Assembly (NCBI RefSeq): GCF_009730915.1
Contig: NW_024088478.1
Coordinates: 35,404-99,403, forward strand
DNA: 64,000 bases
Direction: 5' to 3'
From: Dioscorea cayenensis subsp. rotundata
Taxonomy: Eukaryota; Streptophyta; Magnoliopsida; Dioscoreales; Dioscoreaceae
Positions 40,678 to 54,300 of this stretch are shown here, piece after piece. Below the pieces are notes generated by a model. The model saw nothing but the letters and a program-made list of their open reading frames with translations. It was not told where the DNA came from and did not search any database. Position numbers and translations under genes: made by a program. Each line of letters starts with the position of its first letter. The stretch's first letter is position 1.

Positions 40678-43007
40678 CCAAGAGTTGAAGTATAATCTAC
40701 GATATTTGATATATATTCTTCCTCTCTATTTTTATTTATTTTTATTATTTTTTATACTTACAATATATTCATGGATATCTATATATATTTTATATTGAGA
40801 ATGAATTATTAATAGTACATACAATAATATATATTGTTATTTTTAAAGCATTTTTATGGGATTAATTTTTTTTTTCTAGATTTTTAGTTTGCTTATGTAG
40901 GTATAGCCCAACAATAAGGCACATAAATATTTATTTTCTGATAAATACTCAAAAGTCCCAAGGAATTTTTCATATGACCACTAAAGACTTTGAAATAGTT
41001 AACTATTTTTTATGATCATTTAAAATTATTTGTGGGCCATTTAGGTAGTGATCTTTGATTATTTTTTAATAAAATTACATTCATATATTTCCCATTTTTC
41101 TTAAAATTTTTTAATTCAATCAAGTATCATCATTACCTGTTCTTTGCCTACGTCACTATCTCAACAATGATCTATTTCTTCATTCGATAAGCTGATATTG
41201 AATAGATGACTATGATGATAAAGAGAAGAGTAGAGATAGCGATGATTAGGCCATGGAGATTGAGCCAGGAGTATGAATCAGAGCTGGATGCTTTTTTAGG
41301 CTCGATTGCAAAGCATGTACTTGATTGTGGTGAAGGCAAAGGAGAAGCCTTGCAAGGGCTAGACACCATGGATGATGGGGAGGGGGATTAGATGATAGTC
41401 GAGGGGCATGAGATCGGTGGTGTCGAGAATAAAGAGCATCCCAACAATGAAAGAGATCAGCAACCATGATTTTCTAGCAATAATTCTATCCCCAAGATTT
41501 ACAAATAGAATTTAACGACACAATTTTCAAATTCAAGTGATGTGAAGTTGCACTTGCAAACAAATAAAGTATACAAACATCAACTAATTTACTTTAACAT
41601 AGAAACTAAATGATCTCAAGCATAGAGCAACCATAGTTATGAAGAGAAACTAAATGTGGTAACTTTCTTTCTCAATGAGTTCATGGCTAGGAGTGATGTT
41701 GCGGTTGTGTATACTCAAAGGAAAGGGCAAGGATGCTTAGTAATGGTAGGAAGAAGAAATCGGAGGAAAATTTCACAAATATAGAACTAAAGGTGAAACT
41801 ATAATGGTAGAAAACAACAACGACATTGCTTTTAGGCTCCATCCTAGCAATGGGCTATTAGAGGTGTGCTGAAAATCCCCATTTCTTTGTCAATCCTCAT
41901 CTCGGAGATTTCTTAAGAAACTACTTCCCATTCCTTTTGGAGATGGCATCTTGAGCCAATGTTGCCGTTGTAAAGGATAATGAAGATGAGGATTGAAGCT
42001 AAGATTGAGGCTGTTAACAAGGGAAACTGACTAGTGTGATAAGGATGTCAGTGTTGAGATCATCAACAACGCAAAACCAACCTTGCCCAATACGGAGATA
42101 AGGGAAGGGAAGCAATGTCAAAAAGAGTTTGCTCGAGACGGAGGATGGGACGACAATCGCAGAGGTGCGGTTGAAATCCATGAAAAGACCATGAGACATG
42201 TTCGATGGGAAAAAAACAACAAAATAGTCAATTACAAGCAAAATTATAGACTCTATTTAGTCACTTTTAAACCATTTAGTAATTCCTCATGTATTTTTTT
42301 TTTTAACAAATTGTTTTTTATCTTTTAAGAAGTCATTTTTTTTAGGCGTGCTTATGAAAACAAACAAACATATATAAAAAGAAAAACATATAATTCATAT
42401 ATCATAAATGATTCGCTGAAGTGTGTATTTCTCCTTTATAGGACAAGCACCAAAATTTTTTATTTTGAAAATATTAAATTTATTTATTCTATAAAATAAT
42501 TATTAAAAAAAACAAATACTCATGAGTGTTTTTCCAATATGTTTAAGACATTCAATATTATTAATTTTTTAATAAACTCAGTAACATTAATGATGCATAA
42601 ATTTTTTTACTAAGAAATTGTTTCTAATAATTTCTCAAATCCAAACCCTATGAAAATGTGATAATCTGAATTATAAAATTATTTTTAATAAAATCCAAAC
42701 CCTAATCACCATTAGCACAGATATCAAGCTCTTATGTTCATTAAGAAACATTGAAGTTATCATCATGTATATAAAATTATAAAAACATGCAAAACAAAGA
42801 AGACATTGAATTCATGCAAACATAAAAACAAAATACTACATGATTGGTTCGTACTAAAGAATCCTAAGTCCATTAATTGAGATAATTAAAATATTATGTG
42901 GGCTTATCGGGTTTCGGAGCTCCGTTAACGCCTAATCCACATCCAATAATAGTTGCAAATGGAGGGTGGTAATCTTACGGTGGTGCTTACACACAACTCT
43001 CTTCCTC

Positions 43008-43014
43008 TATAAAA
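43008..43014 (+). promoter_or_regulatory. TATA box of the calreticulin gene
   Basis: A TATAAAA motif lies about 100 bases upstream of the ATG. It is followed by a short purine-rich and pyrimidine-rich leader. No clear ER-stress element (CCAAT with CCACG spacing) could be recognised nearby. Confidence 0.6.
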
Positions 43015-43112
43015 CATGGCTTCCTTTCCCTCCATCTCAACCACAGTGGAAGAAGAACCATCAATCCTTCATTAGAGGGAGAGAGAGCTGAGGTTCTCTC
43101 TTCTCTGTAGCA

Positions 43113-46100
43113 ATGGCGTGGAGAAAAGCTGAGGTCTTCTCTTTCATCTTCTTGGCTCTTTACTTCCTCTGTGCTGCCTCTAATGAGGTCTTCTTTGAGG
43201 AGCATTTTGATGGTAAGATTTCAGGGTTTGATGAATGTTTGGATTTGATGGGTTCTTTTTAAATAGATGGGAAAATGTAGTTTTTGGTGGTTTTATTATC
43301 AAAGAGAGATACCAAAGAAACAAGCTTTTTAAGTTTCTTTGTTACTGATTTTTCCTTCTTTTTTTTTCTGTTTTTTTCTGATCATTTGTTGTATGTGTAT
43401 CTATGTATTTCAGTTATTTTTTTCCATTTTAAAAGTTATAATTGATTTGCTTTCTTAGAATTTATCATGATATTCATGTACTAATATTCAAAAAATGGTG
43501 TAGTTGAGGTTTGTTTACAACCTTTACTTTGAAGAGAAAGAGATTTTAGAAGTTGTTCTTATAGATGATTGTAATTGGAAACAGATTCAATTCCTTTTGG
43601 AAAAGAATGTGAATACTAATTGTTTTCATCCTTCTATCATCTGATCTTGCCTGCATTTTGCAATTTCATTAAAAAAAATCACTTTTTTTTTTTTTGTGAT
43701 AGTGTATTCGGATTGTCTACTTTCCTGTTTGTTTATTAGTTGTTTGAGTTTGAGATAGATTACAAGCTTCTAGTTGTAACTAAAGGCTTAGTGTCAATTT
43801 GATGTCTTAGTATATTCTCAACATATGTATCTTTGAGGATTGGAGATGTTGCATTAATGTTTTACTCTCTCTTTTGGTGAATTGTGTGCTTTTTAGATGG
43901 ATGGGAGGATCGGTGGGTAGTATCGGATTGGAGGAAGCAAGACTACATGGCCGGGGAATGGAATCATACTTCCGGTAAATGGAGTGGAGATTACGAGGAC
44001 AAAGGTACATTTGTCGAATATTTTTTAATTATCTCCTACATCATTTAAATTAGTGACTTTTGATCTTCGACTTGAACCAACATGTCCTTGATGTTTTGAT
44101 TATGATTTTCCACTTCAGGTATCCAAACTACTGAGGATTATCGGTTCTATGCTATTTCGGCAGAGTTTCCAGAGTTTAGTAATAAGGACAAGACATTAGT
44201 TTTTCAGTTCTCAATTAAACATGAGCAAAAAATTAATTGTGGTGGTGGCTATATGAAGCTTATCAGTGGAGAAATCGATCAGAATAACTTTAACAGTGAA
44301 AACCCCTACAGGTAGTATCAAATGCTTGATCTCTTTGGTATGACCGCAACATGGTTTAATCCATGAAACACTTTTCAAATGCAGTATCATGTTTGGACCT
44401 GATATCTGTGGACGAGACACCAAGAAGATCGTTCAAGCAATTCTTTCTTACAATGGAACAAATCACTCATTCAAAAGGAAAGTTTCATGTGAGATAGATC
44501 AGCTAACACATGTTTATACTTTTATCATCAACCCCGACTCCACATATAGTATACTCATTGATAATCGAGGAGAAGGCAACAGGAAGCCTCTATACTGACT
44601 GGGATCTTCTCCCCCCGAAAAAAATTAAAGACCCTGAAGCCAAGAAGGTAGGAATTGTGTATACTTTTATGACTACTAAATCAATTCCTTTCTGAAGTTT
44701 TCATTTTGATTGGTTTAAAAGTACCATGCTCTTCTGTTAAATGATGTCTTGATTGCTGCTCATCCACAGCCAGATGATTGGGATGAAAAGGTGTACATTT
44801 CTGATCCCGAACATAAGAAACCAAAGGTGAAATGTCACTCAAGACATCCATGTTAAACTTACAAACACTGTCAATTCATACTGATGTAGCTCAATAAACT
44901 ATTTTTCTGTTGTTGTTGAAGGGATACGATGACATTCCGAAGGTCATACCTGATCCAAATGCTAAAATGGTAATTCAATTTCATATACTGCCTTGTATCA
45001 GTTACTGTAAATAATGCCAATTCTACAACAATTTACAATTTTTCACATCCTTGTGATGTTTTATATATAATTGGTGTAGCCTGAGGATTGGGATGTCGAG
45101 AAAAGAGGCGAATGGAGGGCTCCAAGGATTCCAAATCCTGAATACAAGGGACCCTGGAAGCAAAAGGTAGTAAATATTGAAAATAATAAATTGTTTCTGT
45201 GATGAATTATGCTTTCGCAAACTCTTGATACTCTCTGGTATCCAATGACAGAAAATTAAGAACCCAAATTATAAGGGTAAATGGAGGGCTCCTGAGATCG
45301 ATAATCCAGGTCCTTTTTTACGTCTTATAATTTCATTTATTAGTCCCATCTCTTTTCCCATAAATTCACATTGCTTCATAGTATTTAAGCAAATGCTGTA
45401 ATGCAGAATACAAAGATGATCCTGATGTTTATGTCTATCCCAACTTGAGATATGTCGGCATTGAGTTGTGGCAGGTGAGCATTGTTATCTGGAATTTATG
45501 TATCACTATCCAACTAAATTTGTACTAAGATTGAAATGCATGTGCCAGGTGAAATCCGGAACTTTGTTTGATAACATTATAATATGTGACGATCCTGAAT
45601 ACGCGAAAAAACTTGCCGAAGATACATGGGGAAAGAATAAGGATGTATGTACTTCTCAAACATCTGCAAAAATAATTAAACTAGAAGAAAAACAAGAGAA
45701 TTAATTCATTGTGTCATTTTGATTGCAGATCGAGAGAGCTGAATTTGAAAAATACGAGAAAAAGAAACAGGAGGAGGTATAATGACAATGAAAACTTCTT
45801 TCACCATTGAAACTTTCTGATTACATGGACTAACTTCTCTTATCATTATCTCTTGATATCTGATTAGATACACAAAAATTTCTGAAGAAAAGAATTATAT
45901 GACTCTGTATACCTTTTATTTAATACATCAAATACTAAATTCTCTGTGCTTTTTGTGTTTGTCTTAAAAGGAAACTAGAGTGGAGGAAGAAAGAAATGTA
46001 AACTTCTTGGTCTTAAACTATATGTTCTTGCAAGTTTATCTTCATCATTGATTAATGCCTATAATTTTCAATGTTTCTGTTTTATTAGGATGATGAAGAT

Positions 46101-46250
46101 GATGATGAAGATGGTGATGAAGACTCTGATGCTGATCAGGAGGCAACTCATGTATGGCTATTTCTTCTACTTCCATTGAAAACCATTAGACATGAATATT
46201 TATGCTAATTATTTTTGTTTTCCTTGATAATGTTTCAGGATGAACTTTGA
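43113..46250 (+). CDS. CRT: Calreticulin (CRT1/2 type, ER chaperone), frameshift in exon 4
   Basis: ER-lumen, calcium-binding lectin chaperone that folds monoglucosylated glycoproteins. Fourteen exons: 43113-43212, 43897-44004, 44119-44311, 44385-44647, 44770-44826, 44922-44969, 45080-45166, 45252-45309, 45407-45474, 45549-45644, 45729-45776, 45971-45997, 46089-46151 and 46239-46250. A signal peptide covers about residues 1-22. The lectin domain has both family signatures: [16 protein letters not shown] (from about 103) and IMFGPDICG (about 135-143). The proline-rich P-domain has PDDWDE/PEDWDV and [25 protein letters not shown] repeats. The tail is acidic and ends in HDEL for ER retention. 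The acidic rather than basic tail argues for CRT1/2 over CRT3. Three N-glycosylation sequons (NHT, NGT, NHS) are present. One surplus base near 44566 breaks the frame; without it the protein is 408 residues, normal for the family. Confidence 0.93.
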
Positions 46251-48387
46251 AGTGAGTTTGATTAAGACAATGGATGATTAAGACAATGGATGGTCGGTCA
46301 TTCAACAAGCTCTTGGTTTCATTTTTGTTTTTCCTTGTTGACAAAAAATTGGAAAATGAATAAGGATGATGTCTTGTTGTTGACATTAAAATGAATAAAT
46401 TCATTTTCTCAGTTTTCTTTAGAACTGTCCTTTTATTTATTTATTTATTATGAATGTGGACAAGATAATAAGTTAATATCTCAACTCATATGTGTTCAGA
46501 TTTTGCGTGAACTGAGATTTAAACATGTTTCTTCTGCCAGGACATTGGTATTCTATTTAAAAATTCAATGCCAATAAATCAAGAGGTCGTTGGTGTATTT
46601 TATGATGTAGTTACATAACCAGAGTTTGAAGAAAATGATTTTTTAAATATGTAAATAAGATATTTGCAAAAGTTCACCACTGTTTTGGACAACATGATAG
46701 AATTTTCTTACCAAATGCAATGCTTTTTTTTTCTTCTTTCTAATAAGTAATTTTTTTTTTAAAAATAATGTGAACAAGCTGCAAGCCTTATATTTATATT
46801 TATTTAAGATAATGAGTTATTTGCTTGAAATTCTCAGATATAAATATATTGATTTATAATTTACTCACAAGTGTCATGAACTCTAAACTAATACTGAACG
46901 AGGTATTAAGAGTTTTATTAAAGTTGATATCTTCTTGAGTGTTTTTCCAACTATATTTTAAATAAAACTTATATCAATTAAATTATATTTTTTTATATAC
47001 ATTTTTTAAAATAACCTTTTACCAACCATCAAGTTGGTGCACAGATATTATTTGTATTTTTTTAATATAAAACCATCCTTCTAGCTTCTTTGTTTTAATA
47101 ATTCCAAAATATATATATTGTTGGGCATATGAGTAAAAAAAATGATGTATTGTCTTATATCAATGGCAATTAAATACATATAAACTAATGTTTTATTTCT
47201 TGTTTTAACTTCCAACACAAATCAAACTAATGGCAATTAAATACATATAAACTAATGATAAAAGAAATTATTTTTTTATAAAAATTATAAACATAAAAAA
47301 ATTTTATTAGAAAAAAATTGTCTAATATTAGATAGAGTTTCAGTGTATAAAAATAAATATTAATCAATTAATATTCTTATCATCGAAGCATATATAATAA
47401 GTATTAAACATGTAAACTTTATATTGAAAAAATAATAGAGTAGAGATGTATTGGACCGGAGTCGAAATCATTAAAAAAAAAGGATTTAATTACTCAGAAG
47501 TGGATATAATGTGATCACAGATTCTTGCTTTTTACCAACAGAAGAGCCAAGATTAATTAAAGCCTTTATATTTACCGACCGGCCATTTTAATTCCACGAT
47601 GATCAACAAACGTGAAATCGTAGAAAGATTTAATTATAAAAAATATTATCAAGCAGACTAAACGACTAAACTCGATCAACATGCAGTGACTTAATTATAC
47701 GAAACATTGGGGCGACTTAAAAAGCAAAATTACATAATTATAAAACCTCCACGGCAATTAAACATAAAAAAATATATTAACTAAAATAAAAACCAATTGC
47801 TTTTAGTGGTCTTCATCTAATTTAATTTAAATTTTATATTCTTTATTTTAACAAATGGCACTCCAACGTAATTTCACAAAAAAAAAAAAAATCCAAAATT
47901 ACTATAATGACCCTTTTAAGATCCAACGGGCTAATGATTTCATTTTCACATTTGCTATTTTGTTTGTTTATCAAGAAAATTGGAAAAATGTTTCCAAGAA
48001 AACGAAAAGCTGGAAAACGAGACCTGTTTTCTTGAAAACACTGAGAAATTTCCCAATTTCTCTTACGTTCTTGTCTTCTTCTCTTCCTTTCCCTCCTGCA
48101 TCCGAGGTTTTGATCTCCGTTTTGGTCCGATCTGGATCTCGCTCTTCATAGATCTTCGATATTGGAGGTACAATTTGAAGCTAGGCTGTTGAAAACCTTG
48201 AATCTTTGCTGGTTTTATTCTTTTCTTTTTTTTTTTTTTTTAATTTTTTTTTATGTTGATTGATGTGAATTTGGTGTTTTCCAGAGATGAAAGTTGTCAT
48301 TTATGAGCTGTTTTTTTGGTGGATTTTGTAGGCAATCTGGGGGATTAAGGGGTGGGTTTGGATTTTTGTGAAAGTAGGGTTTTGAGG
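46251..48387. other. Intergenic region between calreticulin and SEC8
   Basis: The calreticulin 3' UTR lies at the left, with an AATAAA signal at 46394-46399. The middle is very AT-rich and has no gene; it contains a 28-base direct repeat at 47163-47190 and 47229-47256. The right end is the SEC8 promoter and 5' UTR. A leader intron is likely from about 48168 (GAG|GTACAA) to an acceptor (TTTTGTAG) near 48332, upstream of the ATG at 48388. Confidence 0.6.
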
Positions 48388-51300
48388 ATGAGCTCCAGAA
48401 ACGGAGGATTGTTTGATGGGCTTCCCATTCCAGCAGATAAGGCGGTGAGTTTTCTATCCTGATTGAAGGACTATTCTCTCATTGGAAACATATACTTATT
48501 GCAGAAGTATGGCTTTTATATTTAGTGCCATTTCAAAATAAGAATTGTGATGCTATGCCAATCATGATGAATTCATGCTTGTTTATCGATTTTTTTTTTT
48601 GAATTTTTTTGTTAATGGAACTTCATCAAATGTTTATAGGAACTAATCAAACCTTAGACAGTAGTTAGTTTAGATTTCATCATTTGTAGCTTTGTTGCTG
48701 TTGCTCATTTGTTTGGCTTCTTACAGGATGTTCTTGTATGCAGTATTATGTGTACTCTGCCTGCAGGAAATGTGCATACAGATATACATGTGTGTGTGTG
48801 TGTGTGTGTGCATATGTGAATATTTTTGTTTTGTTTCCATTGCAAGATTTTTTGTGATTTTTTTTATTAATCACCAATATCAATTTACCAGTGACTCTCT
48901 GTCATCTATTGCCAACGCACTATTCTTATTATATTCATTCACTTTCTTTTTTTGGCGTCCACCTTCCAAAAGTTTTTACTATGTGATTTTTGTCACTGTT
49001 TGGTTGAATGTATGACAACTTCTAGCAAACCTTTCATGTTTGTGAATGCCTTCTCTATGTGATATTATGTGTTAGTTTTCATGCCAAATTTAAGTTGAAG
49101 GTTCCATTACTTTTGCTATATGTTGTTTAATGGAACTAAATATACAGTAGCATATTTCTTCTATTAATGGTCACCCTTTTCAAAACACTCTTTTGATTTG
49201 ACAGAGTTTTCTGCTTCTAAATTATTGGCAAGTGCGTTATCTTTCTGCTGCTCATCTTTAGTTGATATTTCTCATTCATTTATTTTTTGTATCTCATGCA
49301 GTACCTGAGAGAAGGGCTCTCGAGAATAGATGAAAGTTGGACAGCTGCACGTTTTGATTCTTTGCCTCATGTTGTTCATATTTTAACATCAAAGGACAGG
49401 GAAGGGGAGGTCCAATTCTTGAAAGAACAGAGTGATATCATTGAGGATGTTGTGGATGAGGTTGTGCATGCATATCATAGTGGTTTCAATAAAGCAATTC
49501 AAAACTACTCACAGGTTGGATTTCTTTTGCTCTTTAAGGATAATTACTTTGCTGTCTTTAGCTATTTCATCCATTTCCTATGATTATGATGTTACCAAGG
49601 TTGGGTAGTTGTTGAGACTAAAGAGCTACAATTTTTAAGCTAATCTTTCTGTTTTGCTTCCATCCAACAGATCTTGCGGTTGTTTAGTGAGTCTGCTGAA
49701 AGCATTTCTGTACTAAAGGTTGATATGGCAGAATCAAAGAAACTATTAGGTTCTCGTAACAAGCAATTGCGTCAATTGTGGTATCGCTCACTGACATTGC
49801 GACACATATTGTCGTTCTTGGATCAAATTGAGGGTGTAGCAAAGGTTTGCATGTTCATTATCACTGATAATTGTTCTGCTTAAATCCTTTGGCAATCTAA
49901 CTTTTCAATCTTGTTAATGTCATTAGGTTTGCCATTAAGTCTAAAAAATGAAAAACTTTTCAAGTTTATTGTACAGCATGCATCATACATACTCAAGAAC
50001 TAGGGTTATACCTCTCTTGTGAAATATGTCTTGAGATACAATGAAGCTTTTTTTTTTTTCTCAATTTCTCTTCTGCAGTATTGTACTACTTCTTATTCAC
50101 ACACTTCAATGCAGAGACACATGCACATGACAAGATTTGCATTGGATCCATAAATTTCTGTTTGATGATGATGCTTTTGCAACCATTGATATTGGTTCAA
50201 TCCCTGCTCACAAGTCACACACCACGCCATCAAGATTTGTGAAACTGTGCTTTCTTGGAATAAAAAAAATTTACCGCTTGGAGCATATAAATTTATATGA
50301 GAATTATCTATACAGAAAGCCTAGGGCTAATTTCATTCTTAAGTTATTATTAATATGTATGCCTACAGGTTCCTGCTCGCATTGAGAAATTGATTGCGGA
50401 AAAGCAGTTATATGCTGCAGTTCAGTTGCATGTCCAATCATCATTGCTGCTTGAAAGGGAGGGCCTTCAAGTGGTCTGTCTTCTCTTCTCCTTTTGGCTT
50501 TTTAGAACTTAGATGATTTCTTGTAACCCTTTCATTTGGGTTCCATTGCATGCTTGCTTTGGAATTTTTACTTCTAAATGACAGTGCATATTGTATTTTG
50601 CTTATGTTAGTTGACTGGAGTACAAATATCATGTGGCTTTTCTTTTGTGCAATGAATTCTACATCATAACATAAATAACTTTCAAATACTTTGTCACATT
50701 TTTTGAGTCACATTTGAGTAAAAAAGATAAAAAAAGAAAATATCTTCTTATAACTAGAAAAATATGGCTTTTCCTCTACAATGCACTCTAAGCGAGTGAG
50801 TTTCACGTTTAGGAAAACTGAATGTAGAAAGGAAGAGGTATCTCCGGTGAGGAAATAAATAATCAGGGGCACGAGATGTTATCTGCGATATAATACAAAC
50901 TATTTTAGTGAACTTTTATATTAATTAGAATGGTCTGCCAATAGATTAGTTGTTTTACAATTGTGTCAGTTTAATAGGTATTTTATAGCTGTGTCAATTT
51001 GAGTCATGAGCTTTCATGATTAATTACAGTGAATTCTGGAACGTGGATATAATCATTACTGTTTCTTGTAACTGGATTCTGAAGATTCCCAGTTAGGTAA
51101 TGAGAAACTTGTGTGTTCATTCTGTTGAATAAATATATAAATTTAATTGGTTATTTGGCAGATTGCTCTACTTATTAATTATTGGTTTTCTTTATCTATG
51201 CCCTTTCTGGACATGGCTCAGTAAAATGAATTTATATTCTGGCAAATATTAGGTGGGTGCACTTCAAGATGTTCGATCAGAATTAACAAAGTTGCGTGGG

Positions 51301-54300
51301 GTACTGTTTTATAGAGTTCTGGATGATCTACACAATCACCTATACAACAAGGGTGAATATAGGTATATTTTGTTTTCTTCTTTTAATGTCAAATTCCTAT
51401 CATTTGGACCTTGGCAAGTTTTGATCAAACCTTTATAACTTTTCCTTCCTAAAGGTCTGTATTTTCAATATTTATGTTCATTTGATAATGTTGAGGGAAT
51501 CTTTCCAAAAAAAAAAGGGTTTTGAAATATGACTACTGCTTGCTTCATCATGAATAAATTACTTGTTTTTATTGCATGGAAAAAAGAAGAAATTTACTGT
51601 AACCATTTTCTAGAGGGCAAATATGTTTGGATCTTTATATCTTATCTTCTAAAGCTCTGAGTTAAATCAATTACTTCTATATTTATGACAACATTTTGCA
51701 ATTACTACTTTCTAGATGGACATTAATTTCAAATCTTACCTGATTTGGATTATCATCTGCAGCTCAGCTAGCTTAAGTGTACCAGATAGTGATGAGTTAC
51801 CAACCATCACAGCCATTGGGTTGACAGTAAGCAATCCACAGCCTCTTTCTAGGAGAACCAGATCAATCAAAGTTGACAACCATCTTAATGGTTCAACATT
51901 CGGGGATGGGTTTCATAGGCCCAGTTCTATTGATGGAGGGTAGGTCTTTTACATAAACTAGCATGCCCATGGTTTTTAATTTGTATCATTGTCTAAGCAT
52001 GCGTATAACCTAAATATTGTGTAAAACCCTTTATCTAGTTCAATGCATTGTTTGGCATGCCATTTCTCTTTTATACAGATCTAGTTTAGCACACATCTAT
52101 CTCATAATGTATGTGATAAGTTGGCATTATGACTACTTTCAACTTTCAAGCAATGATTCTCACAATGAGTCAGGGGTTCAACCATGAAAGTTTGCTCTTT
52201 CCTTTTGATCTTGATTTAAGTATGAAAATTGATGATAAGTTGATTTGATCAACCAGATAATCCTCAACCTTTTTTTTAATTAATGATTATTATCAAAATT
52301 ACCTTTCAGTTGATGGTTCTTTGAACTCCATTTTCTAATTATGGTAATAAATTAAGAAAGGCCTCAAACGTTCTATTTAATGTCCAGTAAGCTGGAAGTA
52401 GCCGAGCATATTGGGATATGATGAAATGTAGCATATATATTATAGGAATTCTCCTTTTAGAATTTACAAAATTGGAAACTTGTGAACCTCAGTCTTTGAG
52501 TTTCATCAGTTTGAAAACTTTTTGGCCTTGTATGCATCCAAGGAAAATGGAAGAACAAAAAGTTGAGTTAGTAAATAGAATGACAGGATCCAAGGAAAGA
52601 AAATATTAATGATAAGTGTTCCTTTATATGCTCTAAATATAACCTTTGGTGTAATGTGAGTGAAATGAGATTTCATTTGGCGATTATTACTCTGCATCAT
52701 TTAGTCGATATTATAAGCAATTTGCAGGAGATTTGTTAAATTGGTTTGGTTACTTTGATTTGGAAGAGGCTAGGGCTTTTGTTATCCTCTTGTAGGAAAA
52801 ATACTTCATCTTATTATTTCCAATTCAGTTTAGTACCGTTTTCTGTTTTGCTAATTATTAGTTCTGTAGAGATGAATGCAGGTTTCTAGATTCTTCTTGT
52901 CACTTTTCCTTACTCTTTATCATCCTCAAATTTTGTTTGTGAAGGTAGTTCACAGTCCACATTGCAGTCAAGGGGATTTTTTTGTTTGTTTTGGTGAAGG
53001 GGTTTAAAGTGTTTCTTATTAAAATTGAAGAGGATCTATCTTTGTTCATATTCATGGTTGAATTATATTATGCCAGCAATTGGACTCTGGATAAAACATT
53101 TAGATTACTGCTTTTGGTGGATCATGGAAGTTGGCCCAAATGGGCCTAATGGTCGGATTTAAGCTTGATAGTAGAGTAACCGTAATGTAGATTTTGGCAG
53201 TTGGGGATCAAAAGCTCCAAATAGCCACATTTAAATCTGCCATACATTTGCTTTCATGTTTCCATCTGCTTTGTTACTGATCCAGTTTCTTACTTGTAGC
53301 TCTTCATTTGATGGCCATGATGAGGAGAATAGTTAGCCACATTTAAAGCTGTCATATATGTGCTCTCATGTTTCCATCTGCATTGTTACTGATCCAGTTT
53401 CTTGCTTTTAGCTCTTCATTTGATGGCCATGATGAGGAGAGTGGTTCAGAAATCCTTGATGGCATCTCTGATGGTCATTTCCCATCATCAAGAGTCCATG
53501 CTGGTGAAGGGTATAAAAGGGACATCAAAAGTATATCTTCTCGAACTCCAACTTGGCTTTCATGCGCCACACCAGATGAATTTATTGTAAGGCCAATACG
53601 TGCCTGAAGGAAAGACTTCAGTTATATCATTGGGTTTCAGTGGCTTATTTCTCAGTTGAATTAAGTGTTAAATTTTCCTTGTATTTCAGGAAACAATGAA
53701 AAAGAGTGATGCTTCTCTCAACATGAAATATTTGCAGACACTGGTGGAGTGCCTTTGCATGCTTGGGAAAGTTGCTGCTGCAGGTGCTATAATATGGTAT
53801 GAAAACATGTGCTTAGCATCATCATGATTTTTCCATGTGACTAAGTTACTGAGGTGCCTGTGGTCAATGAAATAGTTTTGATACAATTGTTAGTTATGCT
53901 TTTTTTTTTTTTTAAACTTGAAATTAGGATTGAACTAATTAGTTCCATATACTCCTAACTACATTACTATGTTTGACTGCCAGTTATAATTTATTTCATA
54001 TGTAGTCCTTTATCATATCTATTTGATCTCAAATTAACTGCTTCCATCTTTCATTTTTGAGGAATTTGTTTCTCTAGTTTGTCATATTTTACCATTATAA
54101 ATCTATCGTAAGTTTTTAGGCTTTGGTGGTGATTCTCCCACATTTTTCTTTATTGCACAACAGTCAACGGTTACGGCCAACCATTCATGATATCATTACA
54201 TCCAAAATAAAAGCACATGCAGCAGCACAAAGTTCATCAAGGTCATGTATAAGCCAAGCCACTGGGGCACCTAATTCTAATTTCTTTCCTTCAAAAGGAT

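Larger units (their letters stand above)
38556..43112. other. Intergenic region between the divergent PPP4R3 and calreticulin genes
   Basis: The left end holds the PPP4R3 5' UTR and promoter, including a CTCC-rich tract near 38728-38750. The rest is mostly AT-rich with an (ATA)n run near 39380-39400, a foldback element (40363-40677) and a possible LTR remnant before it. From about 41150 to 42250 base composition is less AT-rich and short open frames occur, but none is recognisable. The right end is the calreticulin promoter. Confidence 0.6.

Noticed and set aside
53300..53333. Upstream copy of the SEC8 exon 7 start as a real extra exon
   Set aside because: It reaches a stop right after the duplicated bases and has no donor that would restore the frame.
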